Source: Anas platyrhynchos (Eukaryota; Chordata; Aves; Anseriformes; Anatidae). From it: a stretch of DNA of 64,000 bases. Positions 41,501 to 55,700 of the stretch are shown piece after piece (within the stretch, counting starts at the first letter, position 1; every line of letters starts with the position of its first letter). A program made the translations under genes and the position numbers. Under the pieces are notes generated by a model. That model had not been told where the DNA came from. It saw nothing but the letters and a program-made list of their open reading frames with translations, and did no database searches. The stretch lies in NCBI RefSeq assembly GCF_047663525.1, contig NC_092616.1, forward strand, positions 3,323,501 through 3,387,500, in the 5' to 3' direction.

Positions 41501-43390
41501 GTCAAAGTGCTGAGGTCAAAGTTCTGAGGTTCCCACTCTCAGGTTCCCATGCTGAGGTCACAGTGCTGAGGTCCCCACGCTGAGGTCACATCACTGAGGT
41601 TCCCGCGCTGAGGTCACAGTGTTGAGGTCACAGTGCTGAGGTCACAGTGCTGAGGTTCCCATGCTGAGGTCAGAGTACTGAGGTTCCCACGCTGAGGTCA
41701 CAGTGCTGTGGTCACAGTGCTGAGGTTCCCATGCTGAGGTCAGAGTACTGAGGTTCCCACGCTGAGGTCACAGTGCTGTGGTCACAGTGCTGAGGTCACA
41801 GTACTGAGGTTCCCACGCTGAGGTCACAGTGCTGTGGTCACAGTGCTGAGGTCACAGTGCTGAGGTTCCCATGCTGAGGTCAGAGTACTGAGGTTCCCAC
41901 GCTGAGGTCACAGTGCTGTGGTCACAGTGCTGAGGTCACAGTACTGAGGTTCCCACGCTGAGGTCACAGTGCTGAGGTCACAGTGCTGAGGTCACAGTGC
42001 TGAGGTCCCCACTCTGAGGTCCCCAAGCTGAGGTCACAGTGCTGAGGTTCCCACGCTGAGGTCACAGTGATGAGGTTCCCACGCTGAGGTCATAGTGATG
42101 AGGTTCCCACGCTGAGGTCACAGTTGTGAGGTCACATCACTGAGGTTCCCGCGCTGAGGTCCCCACGCTGATGTTCCCACGCTGAGGTCACAGTGCTGAG
42201 GTTCCCACGCTGAGGTCACAGTGCTGAGGTCACAGTGCTGAGGTTCCCACGCTGAGGTCACAGTGCTGATATCACAGTGCTGAGGTCACAGTGCTGAGGT
42301 CACAGTGCTGAGGTCACAGTGCTGAGGTCCCCACGCTGAGGTCAAAGTGCTGAGGTCAAAGTTCTGAGGTTCCCACTCTCAGGTTCCCATGCTGAGGTCA
42401 CAGTGCTGAGGTCCCCACGCTGAGGTCACATCACTGAGGTTCCGGCGCTGAGGTCCCCACGCGGATGTTCCCACGCTGAGGTCAAAGTGCTGAGATCACA
42501 TTGCTGAGGTTCCCACGCTGAGGTCACAGTGCTGAGGTTCTCACGCTGAGGTCACAGTGCTGAGGTTCCCACGCTGAGGTCACAGTGCTGAGGTTCGCAC
42601 GCTGATGTCACAGTGTTGAGGTCGCAGTGCTGAGGTTCCCACGCTGAGGTCACAGTGCTGAGGTTCCCACGCTGAGGTCACAGTGCTGAGGTCACAGTGC
42701 TGAGGTTCCCACGCTGAGGTCACAGTGCTGAGGTCACAGTGCTGAGGTCACACTGCTGAGGTCACAGTGCTGAGGTTCCCACGCTGAGGTCACAGTGCTG
42801 AGGTCACATAGCTGAGGTCACAGTGCTGAGGTCCCCACGCTGAGGTCCCCATGCTGAGGTCACAGTGCTGAGGTCTCAGTGCTGAGGTCCCCACGCTGAG
42901 GTCACAGTGCTGAGGTCCCCACGCTGAAGTCACAGTGCCTAAGTCAAAGTTCTGAGGTTTCCAGGCTGAGGTTCCCACGCTGAGGTCACAGTGCTGAGGT
43001 CACAGTGCTGAGGTCCCCACGCTGAAGTCACAGTGCCTAAGTCAAAGTTCTGAGGTTTCCAGGCTGAGGTTCCCTCGCTGAGGTCACAGTGCTGAGGTCC
43101 CCACGGTGAGGTCACAGTGATGAGGTCACTGTGCTGAGGTTCCCACGCTGAGGTCACCATGCTGAGGTTCCCACGCTGAAGTTCCCACGCTGAGGTCACA
43201 GTGCTGAGGTTCCCACACTGAGGTCACAATGCTGAGGTCACCACGCTTAAGTTCCCACGCTGAGGTCACACTGGTGAGGTTCCCATGCTGAGGTCACAGT
43301 GCTGAGGTTCCCACGCTGAGGTCACAGTGCTGAGGTCACAGTGCTGAGGTCACAGTGCTGAGGTTCCCACGCTGAGGTTCCCACGCTGAG
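38590..43390 (+). repeat. Satellite zone 1: A/B forms (CACAGT, TCCCAC)
   Basis: Mainly the CpG-poor forms. Local higher-order repeats occur: a 98-bp (7-monomer) unit with GCTGACGTCACAGT near 41313 and 41411, another 98-bp unit near 42917 and 43016, and repeated CAGAGTACTGAGG blocks at 41660-41950. Confidence 0.8.
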
Positions 43391-45290
43391 GTCACAGTGC
43401 TGAGGTCACATCGCTTAGGTCACATCGCTGAGGTTCCCGCGCTGAGGTTCCCGCGCTGAGGTCCCATCGCTGAGGTTCCCCCGCTGAGGTCCCCGCGCTG
43501 AGGTCACATAACTGATTTTCCCACGCTGAGGTCACATAGCTGAGTTCACATCGTTGAGGTTCCCGCACTGAAGTTTCCCCGCTGAGGTCACATCGCTGAG
43601 GTTCCTGCGCTGAGGTCACATCGCTTACGTGACATCGCTGAGATTCCTGCGCTGAGATTCCCACACTGAGGTCACATCGCTGAGGTTCCCGTGCTGAGGT
43701 GCCCGCGCTGAGGTCACATCGCTGAGGTTCCCGCGCTGAGGTCACATCGCTGAGGTTCCCACGGTGAAGTCACATCACTGAGATTCCCTCGTTGAGGTCA
43801 CATCGCTTAGGTGACATCGCTGAGGTTCCCGCCCTGAGGTTCCCCTGCTGAGGTCACATCGCTGAGGTTCCTGCGCTGAGGTCACATCGCTTAAGTGACA
43901 TCGCTGAGATTCCCGCGCTGAGGTTCCCGCGCTGAGGTCACATCGCTGAGGTTCTCACGCTGAGGTCACAGTGCTGAGGTCACAGTGCTGAGGTCACATC
44001 GCTGAGTTTCCCACGCTGAGGTCACAGTGATGAGGTTCCCACGCTGAGGTCACAGTGTTGAGGTCACAGTGCTGAGGTTGCCACGCTGAGGTCACAGTGC
44101 TGAGGTTCCCACACTGAGGTCACAGTGCTGAGGTCACAGTGCTGAGGTTGCCACGCTGAGGTCACAGTGCTGAGGTTCCCACACTGAGGTCACAGTGCTG
44201 AGGTCACAGTGCTGAGGTTGCCACGCTGAGGTCACAGTGCTGAGGTCACAGTGCTGAGGTCACAGTGCTGAGGTTACCACGCTGAGGTCACAGTGCTGAG
44301 GTCACAGTTCTGAGGTCACAGTGCTGAGGTTCCCGCGCTGAGGTCACATCGCTTAGGTGACATCGCTGAGTTTCCCGCGCTGACGTGACACTGCTGAGGT
44401 TCCCACGCTGAAGTTCCCACGCTTTGGTCACAGTGCTGAGGTTCCCGCGCTGAGGTCCCATCGCTGAGGTCCCCGCGCTGAGGTCACAGTGCTGTGATTC
44501 CTTCGCTGAGGTTCCCGCGCTGATATCACATCGCTGAGGTTCCCGTGCTGAGGTGCCCGCGCTGAGGTCACATCGCTGAGGTTCCCGCGCTGAGGTCACA
44601 TCGCTGAGGTTCCCACGGTGAAGTCACATCGCTGAGGTTCGCACGCTGAGGTCACAGTGCTGAGGTCACAGTGCTGAGGTTCCCACGCTGAGGTCACAGT
44701 GCTGAGGTTCCCACGATGAGGTCACAGTGCTGAGTTCACAGTGCTGGGGTCACAGTGCTGAGGTTCCCACGCTGACGTCACAGTGCTGAGGTCACAGTGC
44801 TGAGGTTCCCACGCTGAGGTCACAGTGCTGAGGTCACAGTGCTGAGGTTCCCACGCTGAGGTCCCCAAGCTGAGGTCACAGTGCTGAGGTCACAGTGCTG
44901 AGGTCACAGCGCTGAAGTCACAGTGCTGAGCTTCCCACGCTGAGGTCACAGTACTGAGGTCGCAGTGCTGAGGTCACAGTGCGGAGGTCCATACACTGAG
45001 GTCCCCACGCTGAGGTCAAAATGCTGAGGTCAAAGTGCTGAGATCACAGTGCTGAGGTTCCCACGCTGAGGTCCCCACACTGAGGTCAAAGTGCTGAGGT
45101 CACAGTGCTGAGGTCACAGTGCTGAGGTTCCCACGCTGAGGTCACAGTGCTGAGGTCCCCACGCTGAGGTCCCCATGCTGAGGTCACAGTGCTGAGGTCA
45201 CAGTGCTGAGGTCACAGTGCTGAGGTCACAGTGCTGAGGACCCCACCCTGAAGTCTCAGTGTTAGGTCAAAGTTCTGAGGTTCCCACGTC
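43391..45290 (+). repeat. Satellite zone 2: mixed forms
   Basis: Patches of CpG-rich monomers (43391-43960 and 44330-44640) alternate with A/B monomers. Confidence 0.7.
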
Positions 45291-46826
45291 GAGGTTCCCA
45301 CGCTGAGGTCACAGTGCTAAAGTCAAAGTTCTGAGGTTCCCAGGCTGAGGTTCCCGCACTGAGGTCACACTGCTGAGGTTCCCACGCTGAGGTTCCCGCG
45401 CTGAGGTCACACTGCTGAGGTTCCCACGCTGAGGTCACACTGCTGAGGTTCCCAGGCTGAGGTTCCCGCACTGAGGTCACACTGCTGAGGTTCCCACGCT
45501 GAGGTTCCCACGCTGAGGTCTCACTGCTGAGGTTCCCACGCTGAGGTTCCCGCGCTGAGGTCACACTGCTGAGGTTCCCACGCTGAGGTTCCCGCGCTGA
45601 GGTCACACTGCTGAGGTTCCCGCGCTGAGGTCACACTGCTGAGGTTCCCGCACTTAGGTCACAACGCTGAGGTTCCTGCGCTGAGGTCACAACGCTGAGG
45701 TTCCCACGCTGAGGTCACAACGCTGAGGTTCCCGCGCTGAGGTCACATCGCTGAGGTTCCCGCGCTGAGGTGCCCGCGCTGGGGTCCCATCGCTTAGGTG
45801 ACATCGCAGAGGTTCCCGCGCTGAGGTCACAGCGCTGTGTTTCCCGCTCTGAGGTTCCCGCACTGAGGTCACATCGCTGATGTTCCGGCGCTGAGGTTCC
45901 TGCGCTGATATCACAACGCTGAGGTTCCCGCGCTGAGCTCACATCACTGAGGTTCCCGTGCTGAGGTTCCCACGCTGCGGTCACATCGCTGAGTTTTCCG
46001 CGCTGTCGTCACATCGCTGAGGTCACATCGCTGAGGTTCCCGCTGTGAGGTCACACTATTGAGGTTCCTACGCTGAGGTTCCCACGCTGATGTTCCAGCG
46101 CTGAGGTCACACTGCTGAGGTTCCCACGCTGAGGTTCCCACGCTGAGGTCACAGAGCTGAGGTTCCCGTGCTGAGGTGCCCACGCTGGGGTCACATCGCT
46201 GAGGATCCTGCGCTGAGATCACATAGCTGAGGTCACATCGCTGAGGTTCCCGCGTTGGGGTCACACTGCTGAGGTTCCCACTCTGAGGTTCCCGCGCTGA
46301 GGTCACATTGTTTAGGTTCCCGCGCTGAGGTGACAGAGCTGAGGTTCCCGCTCTGATGTTCCCGCGCTGAGGTCACATCGCTGAGGTTCCAGCGTTGAGG
46401 TCACATTGCTGAGGTTCCCGCACTTAGGTCACACTGCTGAGGTTCCCGCGCTGACGTCACATCGCTGAGGTTCCCGCGCTGAGGTCACACTGCTGAGGTT
46501 CCCTTGCTGAGGTCACACTGCTGAGGTTCCCGCGCTGAGGTCACATCGCTGAGGTTCCCGCGCTGAGGTCACATTGCTGAGGTTCCCGCACTTAGGTCAC
46601 ACTGCTGAGGTTCCTGCGCTGAGGTCACAACGCTGAGGTTCCCACGCTGAGGTCACATCGCTGAGGTTCCCGCACTGAGCTCACATCACTGAGGTTCCCA
46701 CGCTGAGGTTCCCTTGCTGAGGTCACACTGCTGAGGTTCCCGCGCTGACGTCACAGAGCTGAGGTGCCCGCGCTGAGGTTACCACGCTTTGGTAACGTCG
46801 CTGAGGTTCCCGCGCTGAGGTCACAT

Positions 46827-46967
46827 ATAATCATAGAATCATAGAATATCCTGAGTTGGAAGGGACCCTTAAGGATCATCAAGTCCAACTCTTGACACCG
46901 CACAGCTCTACCCAAGTTCAGACCATGTGACTAAGTGCACAGTCCACTCTCTTCTTAAATTCAGTCA
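46827..46967 (-). mobile_element. CR1 LINE 3' fragment inside the satellite, copy 1
   Basis: Contains AATCATAGAATCATAGAATA (the CR1 3' terminal repeat, reverse strand), then TTGGAAGGGACCCTTAAGGA and AAGTCCAACTC. The monomer on each side is split. Confidence 0.9.
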
Positions 46968-48515
46968 GGTTCCCGCGATGAGGTCACAGTGCTGAGGTTC
47001 CCGTGCTGAGGTCACAGAGCTGAGGTTCCCACGCTGATATCACATCGCTGAGTTTCCCGCGCTGAGGTCACACTTCTGAGGTTCCCGCGCTGAGGTTCCC
47101 GCGCTGAGGTCACACTGCTGAGATTCCCACGCTGAGGTCACAACGCTGAGGTTCCTGCGCTGAGGTCACATCGCTGAGGTTCCCACGCTGAGGTCACACT
47201 GCTGAGGTTCCCGCGCTGAGGTAACATCGCTAAGGATCCTGCGCTGAGATCACATCGCTGAGGTTCCCGCGTTGAGGTCACATCGCTTAGGTGACATCGC
47301 TGAGGTTCCCATGCTGAGGTCACATGGCTGAGGTTCCCGCACTGAGGTCACACTGCTGAGGTTCCCGCGCTGAGGTCACATCGCTGAGGTTCCCGCGCTG
47401 AGGTCACACTGCTGAGGTTCCCGCACTTAGGTCACAACGCTGAGGTTCCTGCGCTGAGGTCACAACGCTGAGGTTCCCACGCTGAGGTCACAACGCTGAG
47501 GTTCCCGCGCTGAGGTCACATCGCTGAGGTTCCCGCGCTGAGCTCACATCACTGAGGCTCCCGTGCTGAGGTTCCCGTGCTCATGTGACACTGCTGAGGT
47601 TCCCACGCTGAGGTTCCCTTGCTGAGGTCACACTAGTGAGGTTCCCGCGCTGAGGTCACAGAGCTGAGGTGCCCGCGCTGAGGTTACCACGGTTTGGTAA
47701 CGTCGCTGAGGTTCCCGCGCTGAGGTCACATCGCTGAGGTTCCCGCGCTGAGGTGCCCGCGCTGGGGTCCCATCGCTTAGGTGACATCGCAGAGGTTCCC
47801 GCGCTGAGGTCACTGCGCTGTGTTTCCCGCTCTGAGGTTCCCGCACTGAGGTCACATCGCTGATGTTCCCGCGCTGAGGTTCCCGCGCTGATATCACATC
47901 GCTGATGTTCCGGCGCTGAGGTTCCTGCGCTGATATCACAACGCTGAGGTTCCCGCGCTGAGGTTCCCGCGCTGCAGTCACATCGCTGAGGTTTCCGCGC
48001 TGTCGTCACATCGCTGAGGTCACATCGCTGAGGTTCCCGCTGTGAGGTCACACTGTTGAGGTTCCTACGCTGAGGTTCCCGTGGTGATGTTACACTGCTG
48101 AGGTTCCCACGCTGAGGTTCCCACGCTGAGGTTCCCGCGCTTAGGTCACATTGTTTAGGTTCCCGCGCTGAGGTGACAGAGCTGAGGTTCCCGCTCTGAG
48201 GTTCCCGCGCTGAGGTCACATCGCTGAGGTTCCCGCGCTGAGGTCATATTGCTGAGGTTCCCGCACTTAGGTCACACTGCTGAGGTTCCCGCGCTGAGGT
48301 CACATTGCTGAGGTTCCCGCACTGAGCTCACATCACTGAGGTTCCCGTGCTGAGGTTCCCGCACTCATGTGACATTGCTGAGGTTCCCACGCTGAGGTTC
48401 CCTTGCTGAGGTCACACTGCTGAGGTTCCCGCGCTGACGTCACAGAGCTGAGGTGCCCGCGCTGAGGTTACCACGCTTTGGTAACGTCGCTGAGGTTCCC
48501 GCGCTGAGGTCACAT

Positions 48516-48656
48516 ATAATCATAGAATCATAGAATATCCTGAGTTGGAAGGGACCCTTAAGGATCATCAAGTCCAACTCTTGACACCGCACAGCTCTAC
48601 CCAAGTTCAGACCATGTGACTAAGTGCACAGTCCACTCTCTTCTTAAATTCAGTCA
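48516..48656 (-). mobile_element. CR1 LINE 3' fragment inside the satellite, copy 2
   Basis: Identical by eye to copy 1, 1689 bp downstream, with the same split monomer and the same preceding block (GGTTACCACGCTTTGGTAAC). It arose by duplication of the array, not by a second insertion. Confidence 0.9.
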
Positions 48657-49779
48657 GGTTCCCGCGATGAGGTCACAGCGCTGAGCTTCCCGCGCTGAGG
48701 TCACAAGGCTGAGGTTCGCGCGCTGAGGTTCCCGCGCTGAGGTCACAAGGCTGAGGTTCCCGTGCTGAGGTTCCCGCGCTGAGGTCACATTGTTTAGGTT
48801 CCCGCACTGAGGTCACAGAGCTGAGGTTCCCACGCTGAGGTTCCCGCTGTGAGGTCACATTGTTTAGGTTCCCGCGCTGAGGTAACAGAGCTGAGGTTCC
48901 CGCGCAGAGGTTCCCACGCTTTGGTCACGTCGCTGAGGTTCCCGCGCTGAGGTCACATCGCTGAGGTTCCCTCTGTGAGGTAACGCTGCTGAGGTTCCTA
49001 CGCTGAGGTTCCCGCGCTGATGGGACACTGCTGAGGTTCCCACGCTGAGGTTCCCGCGCTTAGGTCACATAGCTGAGGTCACAGAGCTGTGGTTCCCAGC
49101 TGAGGTCACATAACTGAGTTTCCCTCGCTGAGGTCACATAGCTGAGGTCACATAGCTGAGGTTTTTCCGCTGAGGTTCCCGTGCTGAGGTCACATCGCTG
49201 AGGTTCCCACGCTTTGGTCACGTCACTGAAGTTCCCCCGATGAGGTCACATCGCTGAGGTCACATCGCTGAGGTTCCCGCTGTGAGGTCACACTGTTGAG
49301 GTTCCTACGCTGAGGTTCCCGCGCTGATGTGACACTGCTGAGGTTCCCACGCTGAGGTTCCCGCGCTGAGGTCACATTGTTTAGGTTCCAGCGCTGAGGT
49401 CACAGAGCTGAGGTTCCCGCGCTGAGGTTCCCGCGCTGATATCACATCGCTGATGTTCCCATACTGAGGTTCCCGCTCCGATATCACATCGCTGAGATTC
49501 CCGCGCTGAGGTCACACTGCTGAGGTTCCCGCGCTGAGGTCACAACGCTGAGGTTCCCGCGCTGAGGTCACATCGCTGAGGTTCCCGCGCTGAGGTCACA
49601 ACGCTGAGGTTCCCGCGCTGAGGTCACAACGCTGAGGTTCCCGCGCTGAGGTCACAACGCTGAGGTTCCCGCGCTGAGGTCACAGAGCTGAGGTTCCCGC
49701 ACTGAGGTCACAGAGCTGAGGTTCCCGCGCTGAGGTTCCCGTGCTGAGGTCACAGAGCTGAGGTTCCCGCGCTGAGGTC

Positions 49780-52700
49780 ACAGTGCTGAGGTCCCCACGC
49801 TGAGGTCACAGTGCTGAGGTTCCCACGCTGAAGTTCCAGTGCTGAGGTCACAGTGCTGAGGTCACAGTGTTGAGGTCACAGTGCTGAGGTCCCCACGCTG
49901 AGGTCACAGTGCTGAGGTCACAGTGCTGAGGTCACAGTGTTGAGGTCACAGTGCTGAGGTCACGGTGCTGAGGTCACAGTGTTGAGGTCACAGTGCTGAG
50001 GTTCCCACGCTCAGGTCACAGTGCTGAGGTCACAGTGCTGAGGTTCCCACGCTGAGGTCACAATGCTGAGGTTCCCACGCTGAAGTTCCCACGCTGAGGT
50101 CACAGTGCTGAGGTCACAGTGCTGAGGTCACAGTGCTGAGGTCACAGTGCTGACGTTCCCACGCTGAGGTCCCCACGCTGAGGTCAGAGTGCTGAGGTCA
50201 CAGTGCTGAGGTTCCCACGCTGATGTTCCCGCGCTGAGGTCACAGTGCTGAGGTCACAGTGCTGAGGTTCCCACGCTGAGGTCACAGTGCTGAGGTTCCC
50301 ACGCTGAGGTCAAAGTGCTGAGGTCACAGTGCTGATGTTCCCACGCTGAGGTCACAGTGCTGAGGTTCCCATGCTGAGGTTTCCGCTCTGAGGTTCCCGT
50401 GCTGAGGTTCCCACGCTGAGGTCACAGTGCTGAGGTCACAGTGCTGAGGTTCCCACGCTGAGGTCACAATGCTGAGGTCACAGTGCTGAGGTTCCCACGC
50501 TGAGGTCACAGTGCTGAGGTCACAGTGATGAGGTTCCCACGCTGAGGTCAAAGTGCTGAGGTCACAGTGCTGAGGTTCCCACGCTGAGGTCACAGTGCTG
50601 AGGTTCCCACGCTGAGGTCACAGTGCTGAGGTCACAGTGCTGAGGTTCCCACGCTGAGGTCACAGTGCTGAGGTCACAGTGCTGAGGTTCCCACGCTGAG
50701 GTCACAGTGCTGAGGTTCCCACGCTGAGGTCAAAGTGCTGAGGTCACAGTGCTGAGGTCACAGTGCTGAGGTTCCCACGCTGAGGTCACATAGCTGAGGT
50801 CACAGTGATGAGGTTCCCACGCTGAAGTCACAGTACTGACGTTCCCACGCTGAGGTCACAGTGCTGAGGTCACAGTGCTGAGGTTCCCACGCTGAGGTCA
50901 CAGTGCTGAGGTCACAGTGCTGAGGTCACAGTGCTGAGGTTCCCACGCTGAGGTCACAGTGCTGAGGTTCCCACGCTGAGGTCACAGTGCTGAGGTCACA
51001 GTGCTGAGGTTCCCGTGCTGAGGTCACAGTGCTGAGGTTCCCACGCGGAGGTCACAGTGCTGAGGTCACAGTGCTGAGGTCACAGTGCTGAGGTTCCCAC
51101 GCTGAGGTCACTGTGCTGAGGTCACAGTGCTGAGGTCACAGTGCTGAGGTTCCCACGCGGAGGTCACAGTGCTGAGGTCACAGTGCTGAGGTTCCCGTGC
51201 TGAGGTCACAGTGCTGAGGTTCCCACGCGGAGGTCACAGTGCTGAGGTCACAGTGCTGAGGTTCCCACGTTGAGGTCACAGTGCTGAGGTCACAGTGCTG
51301 AGGTCACAGTGCTGAGGTTCCCACGCTGATGTTCCCGCGCTGAGGTCACAGTGCTGAGGTCACAGTGCTGAGGTTCCCACGCTGAGGTCAAAGTGCTGAG
51401 GTCACAGTGCTGATGTTCCCACGCTGAGGTCACAGTGCTGAGGTTCCCACGTTGAGGTCACAGTGCTGAGGTCACAGTGCTGAGGTCACAGTGCTGAGGT
51501 TCCCACGCTGATGTTCCCACGCTGAGGTCACAGTGCTGAGGTCACAGTGCTGAGGTTCCCACGCTGAGGTCACAATGCTGAGGTCACAGTGCTGAGGTTC
51601 CCACGCTGAGGTCACAGTGCTGAGGTTCCCACGCTGAGGTCAAAGTGCTGAGGTCACAGTGCTGAGGTTCCCACGCTGAGGTCACAGTGCTGAGGTTCCC
51701 ACGCTGAGGTCAAAGTGCTGAGGTCACAGTGATGAGGTTCCCACGCTGAAGTCACAGTACTGACGTTCCCACGCTGAGGTCCCCACGGAGAGGTCACAGT
51801 GCTGAGGTCACAGTGCTGAGGTCACAGTGCTGAGGTTCCCACGCTGAGGTCACAGTGCTGAGGTCACAGTGCTGAGGTCACAGTGCTGAGGTTCCCACGC
51901 TGAGGTCACAGTGCTGAGGTCACAGTGCTGAGGTCACAGTGCTGAGGTTCCCGCACTGAGGTCACAGTGCTGAGGTTCCCACGCTGAGGTCACAGTGCTG
52001 AGGTTCCCACGCGGAGGTCACAGTGCTGAGGTCACAGTGCTGAGGTTCACACGCTGAGGTTCCCACGCTGAGGTCACAGTGCTGAGGTTCCCACGCTGAG
52101 GTCACAGTGATGAGGTCACAGTGCTGAGGTTCCCGCGCTGAGGTCATAGTGCTGAGGTCACAGTGCTGAGGTTCCCACGCTGAGGTCACAGTGCTGAGGT
52201 CACAGTGCTGAGGTTCCCACGCTGAGATTACAGTGCTGAGGTCACAGTGCTGAGGTCACAGTGCTGAGGTTCCCACACTGAGGTCACATGGCTGAGGTTC
52301 CCGCACTGAGGTCACAGTGCTGAGGTTCCCACGCTGAGGTCACAGTGCTGAGGTTCCCACGCAGAGGTCACAGTGCTGAGGTCACAGTGCTGAGGTTCCC
52401 ACGCTGAGATTACAGTGCTGAGGTCACAGTGCTGAGGTCACAGTGCTGAGGTTCCCACACTGAGGTCACATGGCTGAGGTTCCCGCACTGAGGTCACAGT
52501 GCTGAGGTTCCCACGCTGAGGTCACAGTGATGAGGTTCCCACGCTGAGGTCACAGTGCTGAGGTTCCCACGCTGAGGTCACAGTGCTGAGGTCACAGTGC
52601 TGAGGTTTCCGCGCTGAGGTCACAGTGCTGAGGTCACAGTGCTGAGGTCACAGTGCTGATGTCTCAGTGCTGAGGTTCCCACGCGGAGGTCACAGTGCTG

Positions 52701-55700
52701 AGGTCACAGTGCTGAGGTCACAGTGCTGAGGTCACAGTGCTGAGGTCACAGTGCTGAGGTCACAGTGCTGAGGTTCCCACGCGGAGGTCACAGTGCTGAG
52801 GTCACAGTGCTGAGGTTCCCGCGCTGAGGTCACAGTGATGAGGTTCCCACGCGGAGGTCACCGTGCTGAGGTCACAGTGCTGAGGTTTCCACGCTGAGGT
52901 CACAGTGCTGAGGTCACAGTTCTGAGGTTCCCACGCAGAGGTCACAGTGCTGAGGTCACAGTGCTGAGGTTCCCACGCTGAGGTCACAGTGCTGAGGTCA
53001 CAGTGCTGAGGTCACAGTGCTGAGGTTCACACGCTGAGGTTCCCACGCTGAGGTCACAGTGCTGAGGTCACAGTGCTGAGGTCACAGTGCTGAGGTTCCC
53101 GCGCTGAGGTCACAGTGCTGAGGTTCCCACGCTGAGGTCACAGTGCTGAGGTTCCCGCGCTGAGGTCACATCGCTTTCTTTCCCGTGCTGAAGTTCCCTC
53201 GCTGTGGTCACAGAGGTGAGGTTCCCGCGCTGAGGTCAGAGTGCTGAGGTCACAGTGCTGAGGTCAAAGTGCTGAGGTCTCCATGCTGAGGTTCCCACGC
53301 TGAGGTCACATTGCTGAGGTCACATCGCTGAGGTTCCCGCACTGAGGTCACAGCGCTGTGGTTCCCGCACTGAGGTTCCCACGCTTTGGTCACAGTGCTG
53401 AGGTTCCCAAGCTGAGGTCACATCGCTGAGGTTCTCGAGATGAGGTTCCCTCACTGAGGTCACATCGCTGAGGTTCCCGTGCTGAGGTTCCCACGCTGGG
53501 GTCACAGTGCTGAGGTCACAGTGCTCAGGTTCCCACGCGGAGGTCACAGTGCTGAGGTTCCCAAGCTGAGGTCACATCGCTGAGGTTCCCGCGCTGAGGT
53601 CACAGTGCTGAGGTCACAGTGCTGAGGTCACAGTGCTGAGGTTCCCACGCTGAGATCACAGTGCTGAGGTCACAGTGCTGAGGTCACAGTGCTGAGGTCA
53701 CAGTGCTGAGGTTCCCACGCTGAGGTCACAGTGCTGAGGTCACAGTGCTGAGGTCACAGTGCTGAGGTTCCCACGCTGAGGTCACTGTGCTGAGGTCACA
53801 GTGCTGAGGTCACAGTGCTGAGGTTCCCACGCTGAGGTCACTGTGCTGAGGTCACAGTGCTGAGGTCACAGTGCTGAGGTTCCCGTGCTGAGGTCACAGT
53901 GCTGAGGTTCCCACGCTGAGGTCACAGTGCTGAGGTCACAGTGCTGAGGTTCCCACGCTGAGGTCACAGTGCTGAGGTTCCCACGCTGAGGTCAAAGTGC
54001 TGAGGTCACAGTGCTGATGTTCCCACGCTGAGGTCACAGTGCTGTGGTTCCCATGCTGAGGTTTCCGCTCTGAGGTTCCCGTGCTGAGGTTCCCACGCTG
54101 AGGTCACAGTGCTGAGGTCACAGTGCTGAGGTTCCTACGCTGAGGTCACAGTGCTGAGGTTCCCACGCTGAGGTCAAAGTGCTGAGGTCACAGTGCTGAG
54201 GTTCCCACGCTGAAGTCACAGTACTGACGTTCCCACGCTGAGGTCCCCACGGAGAGGTCACAGTGCTGAGGTCACAGTGCTGAGGTCACAGTGCTGAGGT
54301 TCCTGCACTGAGGTCACAGTGCTGAGGTCACAGTGCTGAGGTTCCCACGCTGAGGTCACAGTGCTGAGGTCACCGTGCTGAGGTTCCCACGTTGAGGTCA
54401 CAGTGCTGAGGTCACAGTGCTGAGGTTCCCACGCTGGGGTCACAGTGATGAGGTCACAGTGCTGAGGTTCCCACGCTGAGGTCACAGTGCTGAGGTTCCC
54501 GCGCTGAGGTCACAGTGCTGAGGTTCCTACGCGGAGGTCACAGTGCTGAGGTTCCCACGCTGAGGTCACAGTGCTGAGGTCACAGTGCTGAGGTCACAGT
54601 GCTGAGGTTCCCACGCTGAGGTCACATGGCTGAGGTTCCCGCGCTGAGGTCACAGTGCTGAGGTTCCTACGCGGAGGTCACAGTGCTGAGGTTCCCACGC
54701 AGAGGTCACAGTGCTGAGGTCACAGTGCTGAGGTCACAGTGCTGAGGTTCCCACGCTGACGTCACAGTGCTGAGGTCACAGTGCTGAGGTTCCCACGCAG
54801 AGGTCACACAGCTGAGGTCACAGTGCTGAGGTCACAGTGCTGAGGTTCCCACGCTGAGGTCACAGTGCTGAGGTCACAGTGCTGAGGTTCCCACACTGAG
54901 GTCACATGGCTGAGGTTCCCGCACTGAGGTCACAGTGCTGAGGTTCCCACGCTGAGGTCACAGTGCTGAGGTTCCCACGCGGAGGTCACAGTGCTGAGGT
55001 CACAGTGCTGAGGTTGACACGCTGAGGTTCCCACGCTGAGGTCACAGTGCTGAGGTTCCCACGCGGAGGTCACAGTGCTGAGGTCACAGTGCTGAGGTCA
55101 CATCGCTGAGGTTCCCACGCTGAGGTCACACAGCTGAGGTCACAGTGCTGAGATTCCCAAGCTTAGGTCACAGTGCTGAGGTCACAGTGCTGAGGTTCCC
55201 GAGCTGAGGTCACATCGCTGACTTTCCCGTGCTGACGTTCCCTCGCTGTGGTCACAGAGGTGAGGTTCCCGCGCTGAGGTCACAGTGCTGAGGTCTCCAC
55301 GCTGAGGTTCCCACGCTGAGGTCACATTGCTGAGGTCACAGTGCTGAGGATCCCACGGTGAGGTCACAGGGCTGAAATTCCCACGCTGAGGTCCCCACGC
55401 TGAGGTCTCAGTGCTGAGGTCACAGTGCTGAGGTCACAGTGCTGAGGTCACATCACTGAGGTTCCCACGCTGAGGTCACAGTGCTGAGGTCACATTGCTG
55501 AGGTCACATCGCTGAGGTTCCCACGCTGAGGTCACACAGCTGAGGTCACAGTGCTGAGTTCTCAGTGCTGATGTCACAGTGCTGAGGTTCCCGCGCTGAG
55601 GTCACACAGCTGAGGTCACAGTGCTGAGGTCACACTGCTGAGGTCACAGTGCTGAGGTTCCCACGCTGAGGTCACAGTGCTGAGGTCACAGTGCTGAGGT

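Larger units (their letters stand above)
45290..49780 (+). repeat. Satellite zone 3: CpG-rich forms (CACATC, CACACT, TCCCGC)
   Basis: TTCCCGC, CACATC and CACACT monomers predominate, with variants GCTTAGGTGACATC and GCTGATATCACATC. Two copies of a CR1 fragment interrupt it (46827-46967 and 48516-48656). Confidence 0.8.

Noticed and set aside
48516..48656. Second independent CR1 insertion
   Set aside because: Same truncation, same split monomer and same flank as 46827-46967, so it is a duplication.
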